This document shows, one piece after another, positions 15,547-20,706 of a DNA stretch of 20,706 bases. The position numbers were made by a program, and so were the translations under genes. The notes under the pieces were generated by a model. The model was not told the DNA's origin. It saw nothing but the letters and a program-made list of their open reading frames with translations, and ran no database searches. Numbering within the stretch: position 1 is the stretch's first letter; every line of letters begins with the position of its first letter. Source of the DNA: a virus; the IMG/VR virus record IMGVR_UViG_3300009702_000490, positions 1 through 20,706 of that record; one strand, 5' to 3'.

Positions 15547-16065
15547 CTAGACGTCAGCGGTGATTTTCACAAAACGCGTATTCTCATACGTGTTCTGTCC
15601 CTTGACCGTGGTGACCTTGGAAAGGACTGCCTCGAAAGGCTTTCCCTCATCGCCGTAGGTTCGTACAAGGAAGTCCAGCATATCCTTGAGCTTGACTCCT
15701 GCGATGTCACCGAGCAGCTTTTCCAGTCGGGCCTTAAGATACGGCGTACCCTCAGGAATGTTGAAGTTCTCCGAGAAGAGAGTTCCATTGGGTACAGGGT
15801 CTTCCGTATCTGCTGCGAGGCTCAGGGTCTCTCGAACGAAGTAGGCTATTATAACACGAACCGTCATCTCCCCTTCGCTATTCTGCTTCCGAGAAACCTT
15901 GGCCGACTTCACGCCCAGGCTGTAGTTGCCATTCGGAGGAGCGATGAAGTCTCCTGCGGCTTCCACGTTGTCCAGCGTCATGCCGTCGATATCAGCCATG
16001 TCCAACATGGAGATATCGTCACTGTCGGCGCCTATGTAACTGCTGAGTATACTAACTTTTTGCAT
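15547..16065 (-). CDS. Putative single-stranded DNA-binding protein (OB-fold, SSB-like)
   Basis: The protein has 172 residues. An acidic N-terminus (about 13-36) precedes a beta-rich core: NGNYSLGVKSAKVSR, VRVIIAYFVRE, then a GTLFSENFNIP segment, then a helical insert and a final strand pair ending near YENTRFVKITADV. This layout and its place immediately downstream of a Sak4-like recombinase, with a 14-base overlap, fit the phage SSB proteins that pair with Sak4. Base composition is clearly different from its neighbours: several 60-base lines are 52-63% G+C against about 43% nearby, with preference for C-ending codons, as expected for an abundant protein or a recently acquired gene. The ribosome binding site is weak. 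No catalytic site is seen. Confidence 0.58.
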   Translation of the reverse strand: MQKVSILSSYIGADSDDISMLDMADIDGMTLDNVEAAGDFIAPPNGNYSLGVKSAKVSRKQNSEGEMTVRVIIAYFVRETLSLAADTEDPVPNGTLFSENFNIPEGTPYLKARLEKLLGDIAGVKLKDMLDFLVRTYGDEGKPFEAVLSKVTTVKGQNTYENTRFVKITADV

Positions 16066-16942
16066 TTGCTTTGCTCTCGCTTTGATTGGCTGAAGGTGAT
16101 TGCGTGGCTGGCGCGAGTAGAGCCGTCATATCTCCTTTCTTTAGTTTCTCAAGGGCAATATCCTGTCGAGTTCCTGCAACAATATCACTGCGATAAGTGG
16201 GAGTGCTTATTCCCTTGAGTTTATTAAGCTCAATACAGCGATAGATAACAGAACCGAAAGCTTTTGCACATTGTGCGCTCTGATTTCTGCTACCAAAATT
16301 CGGGAAGATAACTTCCTTGCCTTCAGGATTCTCTGTCACACTGGTATGAGTTACTACGATGATGTTACTTTTACTTGTCTGTACCATTGTGAGGAAATCT
16401 GCGGTGAATTCAGCTACAATACCATAGTATTGTCGAAGGTCCTTGAAATCATATTTTACTTTGGCAAGAGCAAGAAAGCTGGCAGCAAGTTGAGAACCTG
16501 AGTCTATTATCTCTACCCAAGAAGAGTCTCGTTCGGAAGGGTCCAGAAGGAAACTGTCATCGGCCAGTTTGCAGCGGCTACAATCTACGCGGCCATGCTC
16601 AGCGCAAATAGAAATTCTAGTGCGGGTGGACATAACCTTGAGCATAGTGACTGCGGCAATTGGATTCGATGAAGTGTCAGGAATTGGGACGACAGTAATT
16701 TTCTCAAGGGCCGCGTCCGAGATGATTCGTTCTCCATCAGGATAGTGGGCGTGGACTATAGATTCCCAGCCATTCTCCAGGTCGTAAAGGATAACCTTTT
16801 TAATCTGCGGAGCTTCAGCGATGGTGGCCGCAAAGACTGTCTTTCCTGTCTTGGGCGCTCCATAGATTAGAGCTGTTCTAGCTCCTGCTTCTAGCAGTCC
16901 CTGTCTAGCCTGGTTTGCAAGTTCGAGTGCGTTCTTTGCCAT
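16052..16942 (-). CDS. Sak4-like RecA-fold ATPase, phage recombinase
   Basis: The protein has 296 residues. Walker A is GAPKTGKT at 28-35, and a Walker B-like strand WVEIIDSGS, with Asp147, lies at 142-150. The ILYDLENGW and IVVTHT strands and the NFGS loop are typical of AAA_24/Sak4-type phage ATPases, which promote annealing or strand exchange on SSB-coated single strands. An insertion between the Walker motifs carries C113-x2-H116-x4-C121-x2-C124, a potential zinc knuckle. The C-terminus is a low-complexity Ser/Ala/Gln/Lys tail. AGGA lies 9 bases before the ATG. It overlaps the SSB-like gene by 14 bases and follows the PD-(D/E)XK nuclease by 11 bases, so the nuclease, recombinase and SSB form one recombination cassette. 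Confidence 0.85.
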   Translation of the reverse strand: MAKNALELANQARQGLLEAGARTALIYGAPKTGKTVFAATIAEAPQIKKVILYDLENGWESIVHAHYPDGERIISDAALEKITVVPIPDTSSNPIAAVTMLKVMSTRTRISICAEHGRVDCSRCKLADDSFLLDPSERDSSWVEIIDSGSQLAASFLALAKVKYDFKDLRQYYGIVAEFTADFLTMVQTSKSNIIVVTHTSVTENPEGKEVIFPNFGSRNQSAQCAKAFGSVIYRCIELNKLKGISTPTYRSDIVAGTRQDIALEKLKKGDMTALLAPATQSPSANQSESKANAKS

Positions 16943-16953
16943 GAATTAATTTC

Positions 16954-17865
16954 CTATGTAAAGTTTTGCTGATTAAGTTCTAGCAATTGGTCAAAGGTTA
17001 CGACGATATCCCAGTCCTCTTCCTCTTGTTCTGCCGTAGCTGCGGCCTCAAGCTGAAGGTCACAGACGTTAATCAATGGACAGGTTCGTCCGTATCTATA
17101 GCAGCCAAGCTCACGCTGACGAAAGAAATCAAGCGCTATTCCTTGCTTAATTTCTGCCAGTTGTCCTTGGACCGTGAGAAGCCAATTGAGCCGGTCTAGC
17201 CTGGTCTTAGTAAAAGGAAGAGAATGGAGGATAGGATAGATATGCGGCTTTTTCAACTGGAAGACAATGTAGAAAACTGTGAAGAGATTTCCGCTAGGAG
17301 TGATGTCGTCAAGAACAATGCTGTAGCTGAGAGCTTGCGGACTGTGTTTATAAAGAGCTTCAAGATTAAAGAGATTCAAGCCTGTGGTTTTGCAATCAAT
17401 AACTGTGAGCTTTCCTGTAGGAAGATGCCGAAGAACAGCATCAACATATCCGCAATAATAATCTCCTTCGTCATTTAAAACGAGCTTGAATGAAAGCTCT
17501 GTTGCGGGCTTTCCATTAAAAGTTAAAAGTTCCCAAGAGGAAAAGTCCCATTCCTTGGAGGCTACCTCGATAGCCATGCAGGCTCGTTCAAAGGTTTTCT
17601 TTTCTTTCGTAGAATCCTCGGCAGTTTCTATCATCGGTTCATAGGCAAGGAAACAATCGAAGAGTGCGCGCTCTAGATCCTTGTAGGCTAGTAGACTTTG
17701 AAAGCCAGCACCTACAGCCTTGCCAAAGGAAAGGTGTTCGCTAGTCTCTGCCGCTTTTTCCTGGTAGATTAAGCGATTGATTTGAAATAGGCGCGGACAA
17801 GTTTCGTATTCTTTAAGCGCAGAATAGGAAAGACGCAGGGGGCTAGAAGTCATCAGGGGTTGCAT
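16954..17865 (-). CDS. PD-(D/E)XK nuclease, RecB/Cas4-like, with probable iron-sulfur cluster
   Basis: The protein has 303 residues. Nuclease motifs are in order: YETCPRLFQ at 20-28, GKAVGAG near 48-54, GYVDAVLRH with Asp142, IDCKTTG at 156-162 with Asp157/Lys159, and Q177-x3-Y181. Four cysteines, C23, C255, C262 and C268 (C-x6-C-x5-C at the C-terminus), match the split arrangement of [4Fe-4S]-binding Cas4/AddB-type nucleases. It probably trims DNA ends to expose single strands for the Sak4-like recombinase encoded just downstream. Two starts, Met1 and Met5, are both without a strong Shine-Dalgarno. It overlaps the upstream gene by 23 bases. The C-terminus is acidic (EQEEEDWD). Confidence 0.88.
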   Translation of the reverse strand: MQPLMTSSPLRLSYSALKEYETCPRLFQINRLIYQEKAAETSEHLSFGKAVGAGFQSLLAYKDLERALFDCFLAYEPMIETAEDSTKEKKTFERACMAIEVASKEWDFSSWELLTFNGKPATELSFKLVLNDEGDYYCGYVDAVLRHLPTGKLTVIDCKTTGLNLFNLEALYKHSPQALSYSIVLDDITPSGNLFTVFYIVFQLKKPHIYPILHSLPFTKTRLDRLNWLLTVQGQLAEIKQGIALDFFRQRELGCYRYGRTCPLINVCDLQLEAAATAEQEEEDWDIVVTFDQLLELNQQNFT

Positions 17866-18220
17866 CCATGATATCTTTTATCTCTGTAGTAGATAGCTTC
17901 TTTTTCTTTCCTGGCTTTTTCTTCTTCGTGGTAGCATCAATGATAGCCTTGTCCGTCTGGACCATCAGGCCGCGAGAGATTATGCCAATTTCTTCTGGCA
18001 GCATCTCTGCTACTATCTCAGGATGCTTTGAAAGAACCTCTCTTGTTTCTAGCAAGGCTGTCCGCAGAAGCTGGCCGCCTCCTAGATTGGCTGCAAGATG
18101 CTCTTCAATCTCCCTTAGTTTAGTCCTCGTGAAATCTGTGAGGAATTCTAAGGAAGCATCATCTGGAATGGTAGAGGATTCCTCGAGAACAAGGTCCTCG
18201 ATATTGTCTGAGTCTGCCAC
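17843..18220 (-). CDS. Unknown acidic-N, lysine-rich-C protein
   Basis: The protein has 125 residues and starts with GTG (18218-18220), supported by a GGAG 8 bases upstream. The N-terminal half is acidic and helical. A polylysine stretch, KKKKPGKKKK, appears near residues 98-107, followed by a short helix and an acidic end (DATPDDF). The polylysine run would suit contact with nucleic acid or an acidic partner. It overlaps the nuclease gene by 23 bases and shares a TAGTG stop-start overlap with the upstream gene. No family is recognised. Confidence 0.6.
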   Translation of the reverse strand: MADSDNIEDLVLEESSTIPDDASLEFLTDFTRTKLREIEEHLAANLGGGQLLRTALLETREVLSKHPEIVAEMLPEEIGIISRGLMVQTDKAIIDATTKKKKPGKKKKLSTTEIKDIMDATPDDF

Positions 18221-18435
18221 TAGTCTTTCTCCATTCTGTCAAGTGCGCGGCCATAAGCATAGATGATAGCCTGCTCGAACTTGGTCCGCACCCTGGAAAG
18301 TAGTACCTGTTCTGGCGGTGTTAGCTGAAACTGGTTTTCTATCTCACGGATAGAACGAGTAAAACGTACTTGTAGATCCCTGATAAAGAGAGTAGTCTGT
18401 GCTTTCTTAGCTTGTCTAGAGGTCGTCATCGTCAT
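18220..18435 (-). CDS. Small basic helical protein
   Basis: The protein has 71 residues from the first ATG, though Met3 (18427-18429) is the likelier start because an AGGTG is 7 bases from it and only 1-2 bases from the first ATG. It is basic and helical (RFTRSIREIENQFQL, then PPEQVLLSRVRTKFEQAII) with no motif recognised. The stop overlaps the GTG start of the next gene (TAGTG). It sits between two small unknown genes in the early part of the operon. Confidence 0.55.
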   Translation of the reverse strand: MTMTTSRQAKKAQTTLFIRDLQVRFTRSIREIENQFQLTPPEQVLLSRVRTKFEQAIIYAYGRALDRMEKD

Positions 18436-18736
18436 TCACCTGTACTATTGCTACTGGAATTTGAGAGTCCTGGATAAGCATTAGTCTTATCCTTTGGAAT
18501 CCCTTGCTTAGTTCTTCCTCGGTCTGCTGCAATCTCTTGCATTCAAAGCGGATTCCTGGAGGAGCGAGGTCCCCGTATTCTTGTTTATCTTTGTGTTTTC
18601 TTTTAGAGATTCCTCTACGAATTCTGTCAATGGAATCTCTTGGAACAGTTAGAGTAATATCCTCATGTTCACACAGGAAAGCATAGATGTCATCTAGTGA
18701 CATGTATTTTCCCTTCAAAGGTGTAGATTCTGTCAT
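18416..18736 (-). CDS. Unknown protein with basic core and acidic tail
   Basis: The protein has 106 residues. The middle is basic (RIRRGISKRKHKDKQE, about 43-58), a hydrophobic strand-forming section (QIPVAIVQV) is near the end, and it ends with DDDDL. A single Cys is present in FECKRL. An AGGA lies 7 bases upstream. It overlaps the downstream gene by 20 bases and the upstream gene as ATGA. The pattern of a basic core plus acidic C-terminus is seen in some small DNA-binding or SSB-interacting proteins, but no specific family is recognised. Confidence 0.58.
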   Translation of the reverse strand: MTESTPLKGKYMSLDDIYAFLCEHEDITLTVPRDSIDRIRRGISKRKHKDKQEYGDLAPPGIRFECKRLQQTEEELSKGFQRIRLMLIQDSQIPVAIVQVNDDDDL

Positions 18737-19152
18737 CCTCGTTTCCTATTGATGTAGAAGAGAAGTAGTGTGGATGCTATTCTATCCTCGTAGCCAGAGG
18801 CTAGAGTCAAGAGCTGAAACCGATTAATGGCAAGAGCTTGGTCCTTGCAAAGATGACAGCCAAGCCGCAAGAGGCCGCCTTGAATATCAAGTCGCAGGGT
18901 CTGGCAAGCAATACAGAAATCAGGAAGGAATTCACTTGTGCCATAGAGCATAGTTTCAAGAAAAGAGAATTCGCTTTGACGAGGAAGATTAAAAGCAAGG
19001 AATAAAATACCCTCGAATGTCCAATCATGGACTATGCCTTCCCAGACTGCTCCGATATTAGAGACTAAGCTGGAATCGTTGCAGAAGTTTATCTCGCTGG
19101 GGGTTGGACTCCATGACTCTTCTTGTTTCAACGATGAGGGTAGCATAGACAT
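18733..19152 (-). CDS. Zinc-ribbon protein overlapping the P-loop gene
   Basis: The protein has 139 residues. The N-terminal about 35 residues are Ser/Pro/Asn-rich and probably disordered. Residues 41-75 form aromatic beta-strands, and C80-x2-C83 and C99-x2-C102 make a likely zinc ribbon, followed by a helix and a hydrophobic segment (ASTLLLFYINRKRG). A good ribosome binding site (AAGGAAA, 8 bases before the ATG) lies inside the upstream gene. The first 95 bases overlap the end of that gene in another frame, which is unusually long for this compact operon. A later start is unlikely, because the next in-frame ATG is at about residue 68 and would remove the whole N-terminal domain. No function is recognised. 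Confidence 0.6.
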   Translation of the reverse strand: MSMLPSSLKQEESWSPTPSEINFCNDSSLVSNIGAVWEGIVHDWTFEGILFLAFNLPRQSEFSFLETMLYGTSEFLPDFCIACQTLRLDIQGGLLRLGCHLCKDQALAINRFQLLTLASGYEDRIASTLLLFYINRKRG

Positions 19153-19471
19153 AGTGGTATTTCCTTGCGAGAGTAAAATACGGCCGTAGCTCCCAGGTTT
19201 CAGAGAAGGTATTGGCTACGAAAATCTTCGCAGTTTCCAACTTCATCTCATTTTCTACATGCGCCTGACATACATCGTGTGCTTCCTGCAGTCTGGTTCC
19301 GTCAAATTCGTAGACGCCTTCATCGTTTATGAAGAAGTCATCTGCTACGAATAGCGGCCAGCCTGGAACCTCTTCGCCATCTTCGATGTCCATTGCAAGA
19401 TGACGAGCTACTAGGCCACGTCTTGAACCTGGTAGACCGCGCAGGATAAAAAGAATGTTTGGCTGTTTCAT
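19058..19471 (-). CDS. NEDD4BP2 / PNK-type P-loop protein with degenerate Walker A
   Basis: The protein has 137 residues. The fold is recognisable from beta-strand 1 ILFILRGLPGS, then VADDFF at 42-47, an FDGTRLQEAHDVCQAH block, VANTFSETWELRPYFTLA at 85-102 and a YVYATLIVE strand, all typical of the AAA_33/NEDD4BP2-N family related to T4 polynucleotide kinase. The P-loop, however, reads GLPGSRRG (12-19) where the family has GLPGSGKST: the invariant Lys is Arg and the Ser/Thr is Gly or Leu. ATP hydrolysis or phosphotransfer is therefore doubtful. The rest of the fold is intact, which argues for a retained binding or regulatory role rather than decay. GGAG is 7 bases upstream of the ATG. Confidence 0.78.
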   Translation of the reverse strand: MKQPNILFILRGLPGSRRGLVARHLAMDIEDGEEVPGWPLFVADDFFINDEGVYEFDGTRLQEAHDVCQAHVENEMKLETAKIFVANTFSETWELRPYFTLARKYHYVYATLIVETRRVMESNPQRDKLLQRFQLSL

Positions 19472-19698
19472 TAACGAACTCCAGTTAAGGGAATAAGAAC
19501 CGTATCATCCCAGATGAAACGAATATCTTTTAATGGGATGCCACGAGCTTGCTGATTACGAATATAATCGCGCTGAAAGGCTATCAGCTCTGATTCCATG
19601 CAGCGTACCGTGAAGCTGCCCGCACGAGTTACGATGGTGAAGTGGCGCTTGGGCTCATCTTCAGGATACGGCCAGCGAGACTGGGAATTGTAAGGCAT
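19471..19698 (-). CDS. Small unknown protein
   Basis: The protein has 75 residues. The N-terminus is polar and aromatic (SRWPYPEDEPKRHF). It then alternates two strands (FTIVTRAGSFTVRC), a basic helix (FQRDYIRNQQARG) and a closing strand (FIWDDTVLIPL). No family is recognised. An AGGAG 7 bases upstream supports the start. Its stop overlaps the start of the P-loop gene and its start overlaps the stop of the dNMP kinase gene by 1 base, so all three are coupled. Confidence 0.6.
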   Translation of the reverse strand: MPYNSQSRWPYPEDEPKRHFTIVTRAGSFTVRCMESELIAFQRDYIRNQQARGIPLKDIRFIWDDTVLIPLTGVR

Positions 19699-20258
19699 TA
19701 GAATGCTCCTTTATTGTAAAGTTTGAAGACTTGTGTTTGAAAGCCCAAGAGACTTAGGCTTGGTGGATTTTCCAGAATAAAGTCCTGGTCCCAGATAGGA
19801 AGCCGATGTTCGCTGGCATGTTCAGGAGTTTCTTCTTCTGTTTCTGTGCGGATAACATGAACAAGCCCTCCGTGATTTCTTACCCAGACTGCTTCATTCT
19901 CGAAGCGAACATCGTCGATGAGAATAATAGCATTCATTGGGAGCTCAGCTTTCTTCACGCGATTTTCTAGATGGCGAATCCATATATCCTCGCCAAAAAT
20001 ATTCCTTCCTGCTTCAGTTCCTACTTGCTGAAGCATCTCTCTTGCTGTAAGCTTCCAGAAAGGATGAGGTTTATCTTCTCTTTTGTGCGTTCTTAGATAG
20101 CTAAGGGAAACGTCGAAGATTTTCGAGGCCGCATCATAGACGGGAGCGGCGAAGGAATAAGACTGATAGCGGGCCTCAGCCTTTAGAAGAGTATGTGCTG
20201 CGGTACTCTTTCCAGAACCAGCTAGCCCAGTGAAACCAATTACTTTATTTAGCATCAT
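19698..20258 (-). CDS. Deoxynucleoside monophosphate kinase
   Basis: The enzyme phosphorylates dNMPs to dNDPs and is family-related to the T4 gp1-type kinases. Motifs, numbered from the later Met (20255): P-loop GLAGSGKS (10-17), SYSFAAPV, RTHKREDKPHP, TAREMLQQVGTEAGR near 63-78, EDIWIRHL and LIDDVRFENEA. I take the start as the ATG at 20256-20258 or the adjacent one at 20253-20255 (186 or 185 residues), because a GGAG at 20266-20269 is 7 bases upstream. An outer ATG at 20294 gives 198 residues but would overlap the upstream gene by 50 bases. It works with the dUTPase in supplying dNTPs. Confidence 0.9.
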   Translation of the reverse strand: MMLNKVIGFTGLAGSGKSTAAHTLLKAEARYQSYSFAAPVYDAASKIFDVSLSYLRTHKREDKPHPFWKLTAREMLQQVGTEAGRNIFGEDIWIRHLENRVKKAELPMNAIILIDDVRFENEAVWVRNHGGLVHVIRTETEEETPEHASEHRLPIWDQDFILENPPSLSLLGFQTQVFKLYNKGAF

Positions 20259-20577
20259 TTTCTTTCTCCATTGTTTCTCGTATAATGAGTACACTTATGA
20301 GGCCAAGAATATCTTGGACTGCTTCATCAAAGGCTATCTGGTCTTTCATTCTTTTCGCATGACATACTTTGTAATAAGCAGAGAATTTACAATACTTTGC
20401 TTTCGTATACTGTTCTACAGGACAGCCAAAGCAATCCATAGCGGGATGCGTATGTATTCTATACTTATTGCATAGAGGACAGGCATCTCCACTAGTATCC
20501 GCATTGAGAACACCCGCTACCTGATTATCTAGCCAATGTTCTTCCGTTGCCTTAAGTAATTCAAGTCTAGTCGTCAT
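20245..20577 (-). CDS. Cys-rich small protein, first gene of the leftward operon
   Basis: The protein has 110 residues. Six cysteines lie at 33, 36, 49, 52, 63 and 72, with two CxxC pairs (CPLC, CFGC) and a CPVEQ segment, so metal binding, most likely zinc, is expected. The LKATEEHWLDNQ start and the CPLCNKY/CFGCPV pattern resemble a small family widespread in phages, of unknown role. The C-terminal half is helical. AGGAG (20586-20590) lies 8 bases before the ATG, directly after a tandem heptamer array. It overlaps the kinase start. Confidence 0.68.
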   Translation of the reverse strand: MTTRLELLKATEEHWLDNQVAGVLNADTSGDACPLCNKYRIHTHPAMDCFGCPVEQYTKAKYCKFSAYYKVCHAKRMKDQIAFDEAVQDILGLISVLIIRETMEKENDAK

Positions 20578-20585
20578 GGCGGCGG

Positions 20586-20590
20586 CTCCT
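20586..20590 (-). promoter_or_regulatory. Ribosome binding site of the operon's first gene
   Basis: AGGAG on the minus strand lies 8 bases before the ATG at 20577, separated by a CCGCCGCC spacer. The last repeat unit abuts the Shine-Dalgarno directly. Confidence 0.85.
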
Positions 20591-20632
20591 AGCGATTAGC
20601 GATTAGCGATTAGCGATTAGCGATTAGCGATT
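20591..20632. repeat. Tandem heptamer array, six perfect copies of AGCGATT
   Basis: Six head-to-tail copies of the 7-base unit AGCGATT (AATCGCT on the transcribed leftward strand) occupy 42 bases, preceded by a T and followed by AAACC. No copy differs. The array sits in the 5' leader of the leftward replication operon, abutting its first Shine-Dalgarno. Possible roles are iterons for an origin-binding protein, an operator array, or a slippage-prone leader. An assembly collapse or expansion artefact is also possible. Confidence 0.95.
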
Positions 20633-20706
20633 AAACCAAGCTATCCTAGTCGCAGAAACAGGAATCTTATGAAGGGCCGATGGATAGATGTTACGATACT
20701 GTGCCA
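20633..20706. other. Non-coding leader or promoter region upstream of the leftward operon
   Basis: No gene fits here on either strand. Read leftward it should contain the operon promoter or lie just downstream of it, but I see no convincing -35/-10 pair: a TAGGAT sits about 19 bases from a poor TTCATA, which I would not call. No second heptamer array and no inverted repeat longer than 5 base pairs are evident. The region continues beyond the window. Confidence 0.6.

Noticed and set aside
15526-16218. 230-codon open frame on the + strand, antisense to the SSB-like gene and part of the Sak4-like gene
   Set aside because: No recognisable domain and a Shine-Dalgarno is not evident. It stays open because the sense gene is GC-rich and avoids codons that read as stops on the other strand.
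17880-17930. T-rich run on the + strand as a terminator
   Set aside because: It is the polylysine codons of the minus-strand gene at 17843-18220 and has no hairpin next to it.
18807-19028. 73-codon minus-strand frame within the zinc-ribbon gene
   Set aside because: Out of frame and overlapping a better-supported gene with its own ribosome binding site and CxxC pairs.
8275-20577. A Z-base (2-aminoadenine) DNA system
   Set aside because: The family A polymerase and dNTP enzymes are present, but no PurZ-like, DatZ-like or MazZ-like gene with its motifs was found in the window.
20574-20585. GCCGCCGCCATG resembling a eukaryotic Kozak context at the first leftward gene
   Set aside because: A proper AGGAG lies 8 bases upstream and the rest of the window is clearly phage, so the resemblance is chance.
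20640-20706. Possible sigma-70-like promoter for the leftward operon (TAGGAT with TTCATA)
   Set aside because: Spacing about 19 bases and weak boxes; not distinguishable from background.

Overview
The window is a piece of a double-stranded DNA phage genome (or a prophage-like segment). By eye it is about 40-45% GC. Genes are packed with gaps of 0-12 bases or short overlaps, most starts have AGGAG-type ribosome binding sites, and I see no tRNA, rRNA, CRISPR array, insertion sequence or integrase. The host cannot be named from the sequence. No terminase, capsid, portal, tail fibre, lysis gene or RNA polymerase lies in this stretch.

There are two opposed gene blocks. The rightward block (1-8278) holds a small unknown gene and three consecutive virion genes of 296, 501 and 1882 codons. 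Their order and size trend recall the three internal ejection (injection) proteins of T7-like phages. The 1882-residue protein resembles the very large internal or 'polyvalent' virion proteins of podovirus-like phages; its C-terminal region has an RPVLFQG...FGLFQTF segment I associate with that group, and its middle may hold an ADP-ribosyltransferase-like module.

The leftward block (20577 down to 8275) is one long co-directional operon for DNA metabolism. In transcription order it contains a Cys-rich small protein, a deoxynucleoside monophosphate kinase, a small unknown, a NEDD4BP2/PNK-type P-loop protein with a broken P-loop, a zinc-ribbon protein overlapping it by 95 bases, three small unknowns, a RecB/Cas4-like PD-(D/E)XK nuclease, a Sak4-like RecA-fold ATPase and an SSB-like protein. 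Then come a run of small unknowns including a C39/papain-like peptidase candidate, a family A DNA polymerase, an FGKxKG (DUF3820/ExoX-C-like) protein, a DEDDh exonuclease, a DUF3987-type helicase ATPase, a dUTPase and three small proteins. Together these can make dNTPs, exclude uracil, unwind and copy DNA, and recombine by ssDNA annealing.

The two blocks meet head-on at 8275-8278, where the two TAA stops overlap and leave no room for a terminator. At the far right, the leader of the leftward operon carries six perfect tandem copies of a 7-base repeat immediately upstream of the first Shine-Dalgarno. The most interesting items are this repeat, the unusual polymerase (a degenerate UDG-like N-terminus and several altered active-site residues), the P-loop-defective kinase with its long overlap, the pair of stand-alone FGKxKG proteins, the possible ART module in the giant virion protein, and the unknown small-gene cluster at 13553-15485.
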